DNA of 64,000 nucleotides from Ornithodoros turicata (Eukaryota > Arthropoda > Arachnida > Ixodida > Argasidae): assembly GCF_037126465.1 (NCBI RefSeq), contig NC_088201.1, positions 123,764,324-123,828,323 of the forward strand, written 5' to 3'. Position numbers and translations under genes: made by a program. Numbering within the stretch: position 1 is the first letter of the stretch; every line of letters starts with the position of its first letter. Shown piece after piece: positions 34,850-46,859 of this stretch. The notes below the pieces were generated by a model. That model saw only the letters and a program-made list of their open reading frames with translations. It was not told the DNA's origin and ran no database searches.

Positions 34850-36130
34850 CCTGGCACCAGGATTAAAGGGGCTTCGCACGTTTTAAAGGGCTCGATCTGC
34901 TGCCGAACGTTGCGGTAGCCTCTGTTACAATCCCAGTACAAGCCGTTCATAGTATCTTTTTGGCACCATGATACATATCATTTGAGTCATTGTAAAGGGC
35001 CCTGCTGCCGCCTTTTCCAAATTTTGCGGTGGTTTCCGATGCAGTCGCAGGAGAGGGGCATAACATAAGCCGTCGCGTCTTTATATGTGTGTAAAATGTC
35101 TGCCACCGTGATTAAAGGGGTTTTTGTCCGTTTTAAAGAGCTCTGCTGTAGCCTTTTATGGAGTTTGCGGCCGCATCCGTTATAATTCCAGCAGAATGGC
35201 AATCGCATAAGCCGTTGCGTATACTTATATGACTTTGGAACTATGATAGAAGGGGTATCGACCGTTTTAAAGGGCTCTGCTGCTGCATTTTCCGTATTTT
35301 GCGGTTGTCTCTGTTACAATCCCAGTAGAAGGGCATAGCACAATACATTGATGACATGTCATCGGCAGCATGATACAAGGGGTCTCGCCCGTTCTGAAGG
35401 CTTCCTGCTGCATCCTTTTCCGATATTTGCGGTCGCCTGTGTTATGATCTCGGTAGAATGACATAGTATAAGTTGTTGATAATATGTCTTTGGCAGCATG
35501 ACACAAGGGGTTTTGCTCGTTTAAGAGGGCTCTACTTCCACGTTTTCCGAATTTGGCGATCGCCTGTGTTATAACTCCAGCAGAATAGCATTGCACAAGC
35601 CACTGATAACTTTCTTTCTTTCGCTCCATGATACAGGGAGTATCGCCCGCTTTATAAGGCCTTGCCGCCGCCGTATCCAAATTTTGCGGTCCCCTCTTGC
35701 GCAATTCCGGTAGAAAGGCATAGCATAAGCCGTCATGAATATGCCATTTAGTACCATGATACAAGGGGTTTCGTGCGTTTTAAAGGACTCTGCTGCTGCC
35801 TTTTCCGAATTTTGTGGTCGCTTCTGTTGCGATCCCTCTAGAAGAGCATCATAAGCCGTTGATAATATCTCTTTGGAACCATGATTAAAGAGGTTTCGTC
35901 CGTTCTAAAGGGGCTCTGCTGCGGTCTTTTACGGATTTTGCGGTCGCCTCCGTTACAATCCCAGTGGGAAGGGCAATAGCATAAGCTGTCTCGAATATGC
36001 ATTTGGCACCATGATACAAAGGGTTTTGCCCGTTTTAGAGGGCTCTGCCGGCGCCTTTTCCAAATTTTGCGGTCACCACTGTTAAAATCCCAGTACAAGG
36101 GCCTAGTATAAGTCGTTGATAATGGCTTCG
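34850..36130. repeat. Satellite array, ~128-bp unit, ten copies
   Basis: Ten head-to-tail copies can be phased on a GGGCTCTGCTGCTGCC-like word at about 34888, 34997, 35138, 35272, 35398, 35527, 35657, 35784, 35911 and 36040. Spacing is 126-130 bp for most and irregular for the first units. Each unit also carries TTTTCCGAATTTTGCGGTCG and AGTAGAAGGGCATAGCATAA-like blocks. Long minus-strand frames here arise because the unit is nearly free of stops in one frame; they are not considered genes. The unit is shorter than a nucleosome repeat. The array abuts the 197-bp array. Confidence 0.92.
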
Positions 36131-37839
36131 CTATGCAGAATACAGCAGTGACTCTTTGTGGTGTATTCCTTGGTTGCCCCTGCCATCATCGGGGTTGCAG
36201 AAAGGTTACTTTTTACTTTTCTCAAAGATGTTGGCAAGTGATGCAATGTTTCAGAAGGAGACTGTGGGTCATTTCTTGCAGGTAGACGTGTAAGCGAATC
36301 ATGGACTTCTTTATGCGTGCTGCACTTCGAGAAAAATTGGTTGATTACCATGAACAGTGAAATTCAAACGGCTTCGTAACGGATATGTATTTTCATCTAT
36401 GATGTCTTTTCCTCAGACTTTAGCACCAGTGCTCGTATGTGTCTGTTGCCGTGTAAATGTTCGGACTGCCGGCGATTTGCCGTGCAACTTCACTTTTGTG
36501 CCGCGTATCTTGGCAAGTTTTTTTCCTTGCCATATCGTCGCGGCTCTCTCATGCTGAATTCAAACGGAAGGTATCAGCTTTTAGTCCGTGGCGCAACTCG
36601 TATCAGCAGCGAAGAGGAACGACAATTTCTTCTTTGTCATTGTTGTTGCGGCTGGCACTATCATCAATGCGCATAGAAGCCAAGATATGCGGTACCCGGC
36701 GTGATAAGATGTCTGCGTGATTTCGAGTGGAGCGAACCATAGGGTGGTATATCTATATGGATGCATATCTATGGGTTTATGCATTGGTGGCCAAGCTGTA
36801 TCGGGAAATCTCATGAATTACAGGGGAGTGGTTGGAAAAATTCAGGGGGAGTGTACACCTCCCTGGGGGGTGGGGGTAATGACCCTGGAAAGGACCGCAA
36901 TTATAGCAAAGTACCTTAGCGTAAACAGCTGAGCGGTATAGTTATTAGGCATTCGCATATACAATTCGTCAATGAAAAACTTCACTTGACACACCAACAG
37001 AAACAAATGAGCTTCTTTTCCAAATGAGACATTGAAAATTTGAAAGGCGTTGCAAGTTCTTCGTACATAGTTCTTCACGAACGATTATCCCAACGTTCAG
37101 GAGCACTGAAATTGTCGGTTTACACACTGTATTGTTGATTTTGCTTGCATTTTCAACGCGAAAAAGAAAACAAACTCAGGGAAAGAGAAATAATTAAAAA
37201 TTTTCACACAATGACCCTCGTACACAACTACTCCATCTATTTTTTTTTTTTCATTTTTTTCTCTGGGCCTCTCTGTGCTCCGTATATAGTTTTTCGCGCA
37301 TGATATCTGGAGAGGCTGCTGCTATGCTGTAAGCCCATAAACTTAGTGTAATAATTAAGATGATGTCATTCTCTGCACTTGTCTCCACTATTACTTCTCA
37401 ATTATCATATTACTTACAGTGTAGTTCATCAAAATGCACGTTCAGACCAGATCGCTATAACTACTTGTTGAGGTTCATGAGTCACAAGAACTGCTCGAAT
37501 GTGAATGTACTTCCTAACGTCGACAGGAGCAGCACTACATCGAGCAAGGGTAAAAACAATGCCTGAAAACCTGGTTTCATTCCGAATTCTTCATTATTGG
37601 TGTGTGCGTGTGTGTGTGGGGGGGAGGCAGCTTTATTCTATTTAGTGGTCAAGAGCCCTCGGGACACAGAATAGCTGACTGCAAGCCATGCACATGCGGC
37701 CCGCGTGTGTGAGAGCCCTGATTGCCCTGATTCAAGCATTGCTTCATCTTAAGCGAGAAATAAATAATGTACTTGAGGGCGCGTAGCACTTGTTTAGCGT
37801 TATCTCCAAATCTGGTATTTAGTTCTGCTCCAAAATCTC

Positions 37840-38345
37840 TGGTCCAAAGAAGTCGCGTTTGATCAAATCATTGCCACTCGCAGACGCCACCACTCGCCCA
37901 TCGCCAAATTGTCCATATCTTCCATTTCATTTAGTAATAACTCTAGTAATAACTTTAGTAATAACGTGACATCGAAGATGTCATCACTTAATTACGTAGT
38001 CTGTATATCCATGACTAATAGCTATGAGTCCGCGGCCCATACCTGTTTCGCTTGCTAGAGCCTGCGAAGTAGCGTTTGGTCAAATCATTCATTTTCAAGC
38101 GACCAAAGAACAAACAGGAGACAAGATCACACACAAGTCGCTCTGTTGTTGTTTCGTGTTTGTTCTTTGGTCGCTTGTGGATTTACACCAACCAGCCCAA
38201 TCTATATACTTCAAACATTTTGCCAAATCGTCGCCCAAGTGGCACTCACTGGCGCCAATTTGTCAGTTTCCTCTATTTTAGCTCGTAATAACTCTTGATA
38301 CCAATTTGATACTGACGGTATCATCATAAAATTACGTAGTCTGTG
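37840..38345. repeat. Degenerate ~340-bp duplication with an embedded hairpin
   Basis: The words GTTTGATCAAATCATT, TAATAACTCT and AATTACGTAGTCTGTRTATC recur with an offset of about 340 bp (for example 37993 and 38331). One copy contains an exact 21-bp inverted repeat CAAGCGACCAAAGAACAAAC(A) with arms 38096-38116 and 38157-38177. A third, weaker copy follows near 38.4 kb. No coding frame is supported. Confidence 0.65.
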
Positions 38346-38814
38346 TATCGTCTGCGGACCGTAGCTGCTGTCCTTGCTGCTGTCCTTGCTGCACTCTTAG
38401 AACTCGCATTTAGTCAATTTGTCGTCCAGAAGGCTATCACAGGCGCCAACCTGCCAATTTCATCCAGCAATCTCCCGATATCTGGAAAGTCTCATGCGCG
38501 TTCCCACAGTTATACATCACGTCTTATTCTTTATCTTACGCGAATGCTCCTGGGCGTGTTATCGGTGTTGTTATCAGGTCGGGGCGCGAAAAGGGAATTG
38601 TTCGCCTCAGATATGTCCTCCTCTCCCTGCCCAGATCTGTTCCACCTCACGCACTCACGCACCACCCTGTAAACTTAGCTTCCTTGCGTAGTCCTCTGCT
38701 ATCAGGTCAAGCCGGGTTTCAGAGGGGGTGTCCCTGAATGCTGCTCTTGGTCACAAGCTAATTCCTGTCTTCAGAATGGGTGTCAACTATGCTCCTTCTA
38801 TCTACTAACCAGAT

Positions 38815-39285
38815 TTACTTGTTAGGGCTCCTTGTAAACTAATGGAACACATCATATACCAGCACGTTGTTAACCATGTTAAGTCTATCAATTTCTTTTT
38901 TTTTATTCTAGCATGGCTTTAGAAAAGGGTATTCAGGCAAAACTAACATAGTGGAATTCGTTCACAACATTTTAAACTGTCTTGATTTCTGGGCCCACGT
39001 AGATGGAGTATTTTTTTTATTTTGTAAGGGCTTTTGAGACTCTGCTTTATGCTCGCGTGTTGGCCAAACTAGCCTAATTAAAATTTGATCCTGCTACAAT
39101 TAACTGGATATGCAGTTTCTCAACTAACCGCAACCGCGGCAACAACTCGTGAGGAGAACCTATCGCATCGCCACCATGCAGCGTTTGTCATGTTACAATT
39201 GCGTCACATTTTAATCTAGTGTGAAGCAAGGCTGATCGGTCTTGTATAATTACACGTCCCTCCGTTATGTAATACCTCACGGTTT
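38815..39285 (+). pseudogene. LINE reverse transcriptase relic, CR1/Jockey-like
   Basis: Plus-strand translation with several shifts and stops gives the order of reverse-transcriptase blocks: TPCKLMEHIIYQHVVNH, then a HGF/GY-like stretch (ALEKGIQAK), FVRAFETLLYARVLAKLA (the usual DFSKAFD block, Asp lost), LDPATINWI-like, FSTNRNRGNN, and SVKQG near a RYVIPHG end. The catalytic YxDD region is missing. It is heavily decayed. The clade is inferred from motif style only. Confidence 0.75.
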
Positions 39286-39299
39286 TTCAGCCTATGACA

Positions 39300-39870
39300 G
39301 GTAAATAAATATATTGCCAAGTAAATTGTTTACAAGGCTCATTACCCCATTTCACAACATTACCACGATTAAGAACAAAGAGAGTAAACGTTTCGTCGCC
39401 TGTCCGGGTGGCATTATCGCTACAACGGAGAACAGCCGAAAACAACATCGAAGGAGACAAATCAGTGGTGTGCATTCCTTTCATCCAAGGTGTTTCGTAC
39501 GCCATTTGGCGGCAGTGTGCCCATCAGGCATTAAGACTGTGCATATAAAGTTGAGTGCATAGACTGCTATGCAACCTGCATTGGCGGGATAGACAAAAGA
39601 CGTGGGGCAAGACTAAAAGAGCACACAAGGGACATTGCCAGGGCTACTAATGCTACTCAAACTAGAAACGATTAGTCTACCATTGTTGGCCTAAAGGACA
39701 TGTATTCAATTTTGATGGTGCGGTAGTCTTTGCGCATGACTATCGATGGGGCCCTAGAAAGTTCTTGGAGTCCTGGTTTTTCAGGCATGATGCATCAGCC
39801 TGCAATACAAACCGTGGCCCCCTATCGGATGTGTATGACGCCCTCTTAGATAAGTAGGCTCATGTGCTCG
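39300..39870 (+). pseudogene. Penelope-like element C-terminus with GIY-YIG nuclease
   Basis: The block HIKVECIDCYATCIGGIDKR (about 39538-39600, approximately as spelled) corresponds to a GIY-YIG start with its Cys pair, and RRGARLKEHTRDIARATNA gives the following helix with the conserved Arg and His. After a stop at about 39673 another frame continues with the conserved tail FLESWFFRHDASACNTNRGP. The order matches the endonuclease domain of Penelope-like retroelements. At least one frameshift and one stop make it inactive. It lies directly after the LINE relic, so the two may have been inserted independently into the same spot. Confidence 0.8.
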
Positions 39871-39989
39871 TCTTTGGCCTTTATTGTACTGATGATGCCA
39901 CCCGGATAGGCGGCAAAACATTTACGCTCTGTTTTTAATCGTTGTGTTAAGCCGGTGTTTGCAGTAAAGGATGTTACATTATGAGGTCG

Positions 39990-41390
39990 TCACCCAGCTT
40001 TTCGAATCTATTTTCAAATAAAGTTTTTGTTTTACAAAGCTCAATACAGTGTAGAAGTTATTCTTATTGCCTATTCTTTAGGGGATACTATTCTTGCAGT
40101 CACATGAAGCACTGAAGGGCCAATTTCAAAAGTAAAGGCATCTGATTTATGTTCTTGCCGACATGGCACAGCGTATGCACGAGGTAGCTCCATTTCAGAA
40201 GCCTGAGAACACGCAAAGCAATTAGTGTGCTAGCATTAGATATTGTGTGCAGCATTACATATTTGGTTTTGCTAGGGCATGTAAGACGGTTGGATGGAAA
40301 GGCAGTTACAACCTGTCTCCACAAGACACTCAGATTCATTACCAGTTTCCTGCAAGAGAGCTAAGGCTTTTCCAGATTACTAGAACATGGGTACCTGGTT
40401 ATAAATAACAAGAATTCATATACCAGAGGTCAGTGTTTCACAGACCCTGCTTTCCATCAAAACTGTTAAAATGCGTGACCCCACAAACCTGCACAAAATC
40501 CCTGGAGTGACTTTACTGGGCACTGTCGCTCTCCCTCTCACAATGTGCTCTCTATGAACCTCACTCCCAGTTCTGGATGCACTGCCTGAGGTAACTTCTG
40601 CATGCTTTCCCAACACAAATGGTCGCAACTCCCACGAGCAGCGTTGTACTTACTGAAAGCAATATGAAATGCTGTGCCTTGACAAGTTATGCTGATATCC
40701 TTCTAATGACCGTAAAGAGATGTTCGTTGCTTCCTTTATTGCAAACCGCACTATCAGGCGCAAGAAAAGTCGCCACCAAGCCGGTGAGTATTGCCTCATA
40801 GTCATGGCAATCAATGGAATCGATCACTGAGGCTCAGAAAAGATGTTTTCTATAGGCATCTGATGCAGGACTGAGCCATGAGTAGCCCTGTGAAAGCACC
40901 AGGGTTTCTTTGAATTTTAAATGTGTCAGCTCTTAATTTTCTCCTCCTCTTTTTTTATGTAGTACGTGATTACTTTAGCCTTGCATAGCTTTAGAGATTG
41001 AGGATACAGAGATGATTTAAGAGGTGGGACAATAAGGCAAAGTGTGACAACATACGTTCTGACAACAACACTCTGAGAACGTTTATGTATCATTCACACA
41101 AAGAGAGGATAGGTATTACAATAGATGTTGCATCTCTTTCTGGTTTTGATGTTTATTTGTTTATGAATATACCTCATAGGCCCTTTCTGGCATTACATCA
41201 AGGGGGACATCAACATGGGTCACTGAACCAATACAAAAGTTACAAGGAACACGCATTTTTGGAAGACAGACTCTGCTTTTCATTTGTTCATTAGTCTTGC
41301 TCAATAAATTCTTCATTGCAGCAAAGGTACAGAATGTCACAAAAAGAGTGCTCATCTAACGTTCCGCAAGACTCATTAAAAAGGACTAGT
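39990..41390. other. No recognised gene; possible exons only
   Basis: A minus-strand open stretch at about 40477-40640 ends at a GTTTGTGG-type donor, and a plus-strand stretch ends at an AAGCCG|GTGAGT donor near 40781. Neither shows a known domain. Confidence 0.25.
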
Positions 41391-41842
41391 GTGGTGTTCA
41401 GAGGTCGGCATTTCGGCCCGAAAGAACTCAGGATCACAATCATCTGATAAGGCGAGCGTGAGGCTGAAGCCGACCTACGCTCACGCTCAGGCTGATATGG
41501 CGCGTGATCGCTGGGCACCATGAGCGCGATACTGCATCGCACTCATCATCGCGCCACTGTTTATCGCAATCAGAACGTCGAACGAATGAGTTGATGGCGC
41601 ATGCAGCGATCACCACGAGGGTGATTGCATGAGTTCGATCACGATATCAGGCAACGGCCGTTGGTGTGATATCTAGGCATTATCGCATTCACGCGATCAC
41701 CATGTAGTTGCGCCGTTGGCACATAACACCTTGCACACAGCAAAGGCAGGGATGGCGTGAATTTCCTCTTGCGATTGTGCTTTCGCGCCAAAAATAGGCA
41801 AATCAAAGATCGCAATGGCAATAAAAAGCTGTTCGAGCCCGG

Positions 41843-42484
41843 ATGTGGGTCCTTTGGGCACTGATTGTGCAGGCAAGAGGTGTTGCGCCACTGCTGCAGC
41901 GAAGAATCGTGTCTGATCGTTTTGACGAGCTCCACACCATGGGTGACTTGGCTGTTCCCGATTGGTTGCAGGGCTACTTCAAATATCTCGGCAGCTGTAG
42001 TGACGGCGAGAAAACATTTATGAAGTGTCTTCACTGCAACACGCGAAAGATTGGAAAGAGAAGAGCAGTGGGAAATTTCGAGCACGGTCAGAGCACGCTG
42101 TGGATCTTTCCACAGCCCTCGGCATCGACGGTGTCCTCGATACGGCGTTCCTGGTGCCTGAAGTTCGGCAGACGTCTGAACCTGACGAGTATCTTGCGGA
42201 GGGCTATGACGAGCAAGATGTCTAATTTGGAAAGACGACACCAGTCGATATAATAAGGTGGGTCGTCTAGCGGAGGTCTGCTTTGGCATACGGGCCACAT
42301 GCCGGTGGCGTCGAACGCTTTTTTTCGGTGGCCGGTGCAGTACAAAGGGCGCGACAATGCCTCGCTTCTCCCGACAAGGCCTCACTTCTCCCGACTACAG
42401 CGGAAAAAGTCACCCTCGTGGCGGAAAGCGTGAAGGGGTTAAAAGGTAAGGAAGCCGGAGAAATTCCACGACGCAGCCATTAAA
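41843..42484 (+). pseudogene. hAT transposase remnant, copy 1
   Basis: The first frame (41843-42253) contains WLQGYFKYLG and FMKCLHCNTRKIGK, which looks like a BED-type zinc-finger start. A shifted frame then runs to TAFLVPEVRQTSEPDEY. A final frame has the hAT dimerisation tail GGVERFFSVAGAVQRARQ. The catalytic core is absent, so this derives from an internally deleted, non-autonomous copy, further broken by shifts. Confidence 0.75.
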
Positions 42485-42946
42485 GGCTCACACCCCTACA
42501 CGTATTTCTCAATGTCAATATGAGGATGTTTCTTCCTTCATGTATTTCCGCGCGCTGAATAAATAATTGGTATTAGAAGCACAATGCAGGCTACCGATTA
42601 TGACTGATTTCCTAACTGACGTGGCCATTGGCCCTCTCGTCACCAGTATGTCTACAAGCCGAAGCAAAGTGCGGCAAGCACAAAACGACACACACCATCA
42701 CATGCCGACATTGCAAAATTCTAGCATCGTGACAACAGACATTTGGTCACCCGGCAACAGGTTTACAACGACACAGTGATCGGCGAAGACGAGATGCGAA
42801 AAATTAGAGACGTCGGAGCATGATAGCGACAGTTGAGAAAGCATCCAAAGACGAGCGTTATGCAAATATCAACTCTTATATTTGAGCTTTATGGGCAGGG
42901 ACATGTTGAGGGCAGACAGCAGTGAAGTAGAGCATCAACCATAATA

Positions 42947-43250
42947 TTGTCACGAAGCGAAATGGGTCGGCGAGTCGCCGAATAAACAGCGAACGGTTTA
43001 TTAGACTACTTGGTAGCAAAACACAAGAGTGATAGCTCTATGAACACAACTGGGTCCAAAGAATGAATGCTCCAGTTTGGAGCGCACAAGCATTTAAGCG
43101 TCGCGCCGAAAAGTCTAGAAACAGCACGTGCGTTTGCCAGAGAGCAGGCGATGTGTCTGGAAGCTTCTTGCTTCTTCTTCAGCATGCGCCGGGATGAGAT
43201 GTACCGTTTCGTGCCTGCCCTGGAAGTTTCGCGATGATGATTCGTGGCAA
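42947..43250. mobile_element. Nested MITE A with TA duplication
   Basis: The ends are TTGTCACGAA and, as complement, TTGCCACGAA. TA lies at 42945-42946 and 43251-43252. The related hAT copy 2 has the empty site (CCATAATATAAA near 46361), which proves insertion of exactly this 304-bp block. Confidence 0.88.
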
Positions 43251-43646
43251 TATAAAACTAATCAGAATGGGACTGAACACACGGCGTTGCGAACGCGCCC
43301 ACAAAGTGCGCGGTTCCCTATACTTTGCGCTTTTGCTGAACAACATGATCGCGGTGATGGGCGCGATCACGCAATAATCGCGCTCAGGGCAAACAGCCTG
43401 ATCGCAATCACAATGTAATTCCTATGAGTGCCTGCAGAGGCGCGGCATCGTTATCGCAATACAGGAATCACAAAACACAGATTACTGCCGTGAGCGCGAT
43501 CGCGATCACCACAGGTTTTCCTGATGTTATTTCAACGCTCCGTGATCATCGCAAAGGCGCATCAATGACGATTGCAATCACAGCCGCACTCATCCCTTTG
43601 GTGATCGTGATGGCGGTTATTGTGGGTTATCGCGATCATGCGTAAT

Positions 43647-44446
43647 GGGTGGTTTTCAAGTTGAGAGGTGCCGCTACGCATGCTGGGTCTTCGAGCTTCC
43701 GGTCCGAAATTTCGCTCAATTGGAGAAAAGCGAAACATTATAAACTCTGGCTTAAACGGCAACCAAGATGGGTTCGCCTGGGAAGGCCTGCCCCCAAAGA
43801 AGTAAGGTACTTTACGAACTGCTTCGCACGTACTTTTCTTCTGACAAAGATAAGATTTCGCGACAGATCGTGCATGTTTCGGTTTCGTTTGGTGTGCGCT
43901 TTGAAATCAATCTTTTGCTGGGAAATTTTCTGTTACAACGCGGTCAATTGGACGCTTCAGGTAACAGAGATAACAATCAACATTTCAGATATGACACAAC
44001 AAAATGTACAGGCAGTATTTTACGCAGCAATCTTCTGCACTCTGAGGAAAATACGCATGTAGTCGTTTCCTTTTAGTTTGGGACGAAGCTGTGACTTTAG
44101 TCATATTATTTTCAGTTTATGAGTTGATAACGTTATCACAGCTACGCACGATTGAACATGATAAGTACACAGCACGACATTTGGTGACAAGTGCCTACGC
44201 CCTTTAGTTCAATTTTCGTTGACGCTGATAACATTTCTCCAAAGGCGCAGGATCCAATGGTACGCGATACGTTTTATGTCCTTTTTCCACAGAATTATTG
44301 CAGTTAAGCGCTGAACATCCGCTTACTTTTACGTTGAAAACATGCTGACACTATACGGCTCCAGCAGAAGTTCGGACCGGAAGCGTAAATCCACGTGACA
44401 TTGCAACTTCCCGAACGTCATTTTGACAGGAAGTTGCAAACCACCC
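43647..44446. mobile_element. Nested DNA element B, 800 bp, AT duplication
   Basis: The ends are GGGTGGTTTTCAA and, as complement, GGGTGGTTTGCAA. The dinucleotide AT lies at 43645-43646 and 44447-44448. hAT copy 2 shows the uninterrupted site (GCGTGATTTCGTCGAGG near 46420). Internal frames have no recognised motif. A second inverted pair (CTTCCGGTCCGAA near 43697 and TTCGGACCGGAAG near 44373) lies just inside the ends. Confidence 0.85.
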
Positions 44447-44582
44447 ATTTCGCCGAGGTCTGGTGGTGTTTCGACACCACATATTGAACGCATGAACTAT
44501 GCATCATCCTGAGAGCTATACATCATCGTAAATACAGATACTGAATTATTTTAAATGCGCTAGACAAGCTGTGCGAAGAGGT

Positions 44583-46438
44583 CAGAGGTGGGCATTTCGG
44601 CCCGAAGGAACTCACGATCACGATCATCTGATAAGGCGATCGTGAGGTTGAAGCCGACTCACGCTAACGCTCAGGCTGATATGGCGCGTGATCGCTGTGC
44701 ACCATGAGCGCGATACTGGATCGCACTCATCCTCGCGCCACTGTTTATCGCAATCAGAACGTCGAACGAATGAGTTGATGGCGCATGCAGCGATCACCAT
44801 GAGGGTGATTGCATGAGTGCGATCACAATATCAGGCAAAGGCCGTTCGTGTGATATCTAGGCATTGTCGCACTCACGCGTCACCATGTAGTTGCGCTGTA
44901 GGCACATGGCATCTTGCACACGGCAAAGGCAGGAACGGCGTGAATTTGCTCTTGTGATTGTGCTTTCGGGCCAAAAATAAGCAAATCAAAGATCGCAATG
45001 GCAGTAAAAAGCTGTTCGAGACCGTGTGTGGGTCCTTTGGGCACTGGTTGGGCAAGCAACAGGTGTTGCGCCACTGCTGCAGCGAAGAATCATGTCAGAT
45101 CCCGTTGACGAGCTCCACACCATGGGTGACTTCGCTGTCCCCGATTGGCTGCAGGGCCACTTGAAATATATCGGCAGCTCTAGTGACGGCGAGAAAACAT
45201 TTGTGCTGTGTCTTCACTCGTATTGTTGACTGATTAGATGAGTCACAAAATTAGTGAGCCCATCTTCCTTATCGTTTTATCCTACTACTCCTATATCCTT
45301 AATTTACTGATTTGCTGTAACACGCAAAAGATTGGAAAGAGAAGAGCAGTGGGAAATTTCGAGCACGGTCAGCGAACGCTGTGGATCTTTCCACAGCCCT
45401 CGGCATCCACGGTGTCCTTGATACGGCGTTCCTGGTGCCTGAAGTTCGGCAGACGTCTGAACTTGACGAGTATCTTGCGGAGGACTATGACGAGCAAGAT
45501 GTCTGGACCTTTGGGAAACACCACACCGGTCAATATCATAAGCTGGGTCGTCTAGCGGATGTCTGCTTTGGCATACCGGCCACTGCCGGTGGCGTCGAAC
45601 GCCTTTTTTCGGTGGCCGGTACAATACAAAGGGCGCGACAATCCTCACTTCTCCCGACTACAGTGGAAAAAGTTGTAGAGCGAGAAAAGAGGCGACCAGG
45701 CTCTACTGAGGTTGATGGGTTTAATGACGGTTAATGGCGATGAACCGAAAACGAAACCTCAGGTCGCGCGCAGTGCAGCGCGCAACCGATGGCGGTGCTG
45801 GCGATGAAGATGACGCTGCTGCTACAAAGTCATCCTCACATGGCGGAAAGCGTGAAGGGGTCAAAAGGGCAGGAAGCCGGAGAAATTCCACGACACAGCC
45901 ATTAAAAGCTCACTACCCTACACGTATTTCTCAATGTCAGTGTGAGGACGTTTCTTCCTTCATGTATTTCCGCGCGCTGAATAAATAATTGGTGTTAGAA
46001 GCACAATGTAGGTACCGATTATGACAGATCTCTTAACTGACGTGGCCATTGGCCTTCTCGTCTCCCGTATGTCTACATGCCGAAGCAAAGTGCGACAAGC
46101 AGAAAACGACACACATCACCACATGCCGACATTGCAAAATTCTAGCATCGTGACAACATACATTTGGTCACCCAGCAACAGGTTCACAACGACACAGTGA
46201 TCGGCGAAGACGAGATGCGAAAAATTAGAGACGTCGGAGCATGATAGCAACAGTTGAGAAAGCATCCAAAGACGAGCGTTATGCAAATATCGCCTCTTAT
46301 ATTTGAGCTTTATGGGCAGGGACATGTTGAGGGCAGACAGCAGTGAAGTAGAGCATCAACCATAATATAAACCGTTTTGTGATCGTGATGGCGGTTATTG
46401 TGGGTTATCGCGATCATGCGTGATTTCGTCGAGGTCTG
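44583..46438 (+). mobile_element. hAT element copy 2
   Basis: This is highly similar to copy 1: the same left end (CAGAGGTGGGCATTTC), the same right end (ATTTCGTCGAGGTCTG) and the same transposase remnant. The two nested elements are absent, and a ~0.35-kb internal stretch (equivalent to 43258-43600) is also missing. It has a private ~110-bp insertion near 45227-45325. The flanking 8-mers (GAAGAGGT and CCTCCAGT) do not match, so this copy was rearranged or did not arise by a simple transposition event. Confidence 0.85.
45026..45734 (+). pseudogene. hAT transposase remnant, copy 2
   Basis: The N-terminal part matches copy 1 (DWLQGHLKYIGSSSDGEKTF). The C-terminal frame (45381-45734) is better preserved than in copy 1, with VCFGIPATAGGVERLFSVAG and TIQRAR, the hAT C-terminal dimerisation motif. 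The central catalytic region is missing, as in copy 1, and the finger Cys block is interrupted near 45227. Confidence 0.75.
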
Positions 46439-46499
46439 CCTCCAGTTGGGATATTGGGTACTGGAAGCCCGTGGCAGTTTGGACTATTCTCTAGAGAGC

Positions 46500-46660
46500 T
46501 GGCCAGAGATTTTCCCTCTCCCCCGCGCGCCCCACCCACCCGGAGCGCGCCAATGGGAGGACGCGTGAGCGGCGTCGGCTGAGTGCCATCGGGGGGCAGA
46601 GGTTCGAACGTAGACGGGGACGAGATTTTGACGATGCTACATCCACTGGGTCGTTCCATC
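46500..46660. other. CpG-rich patch
   Basis: A short GC-rich block with a CCAAT box at about 46549 and several CpG and CGCG words. It could be a promoter remnant or part of a repeat; no transcript can be inferred. Confidence 0.3.
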
Positions 46661-46859
46661 CACCACGGCCCTGAGTTGGCCCGTGAGATGGCGCTGCTCG
46701 ATCTGTGAACCTAGGGACGCGCGTTCCTTGGGACTGCGAAAATGGTCGGCAATAAGTACTGAGTCATGATCCCATTTCTGTCTCTCTTTTTTCTTCTTCT
46801 TTTTTTCCTGTTTTCGTGGAATGAATTGGCTGATTTTGACGGCTCCTGTGTTCCTGTGA

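Larger units (their letters stand above)
41399..44462 (+). mobile_element. hAT element copy 1, with two nested insertions
   Basis: The ends are inverted: CAGAGGTCGGCATTTC on the left, and the complement of CAGACCTCGGCGAAAT on the right. The exact 8-bp duplication GTGGTGTT lies at 41391-41398 and 44463-44470, the hAT signature. The subterminal regions are full of GATCGCGATCA-like words. The transposase remnant reads on the plus strand at about 41843-42480. Two other DNA elements (42947-43250 and 43647-44446) are inserted in the right half. Without them the element is about 1.96 kb. Confidence 0.9.

Noticed and set aside
35267..35764. 165-codon minus-strand open frame
   Set aside because: It lies wholly inside the ~128-bp satellite array and repeats the same peptide per monomer; explained by repeat structure.
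41639..42385. 248-codon minus-strand open frame
   Set aside because: Antisense to the hAT transposase remnant, and the equivalent frame in copy 2 is broken; no motif of its own.
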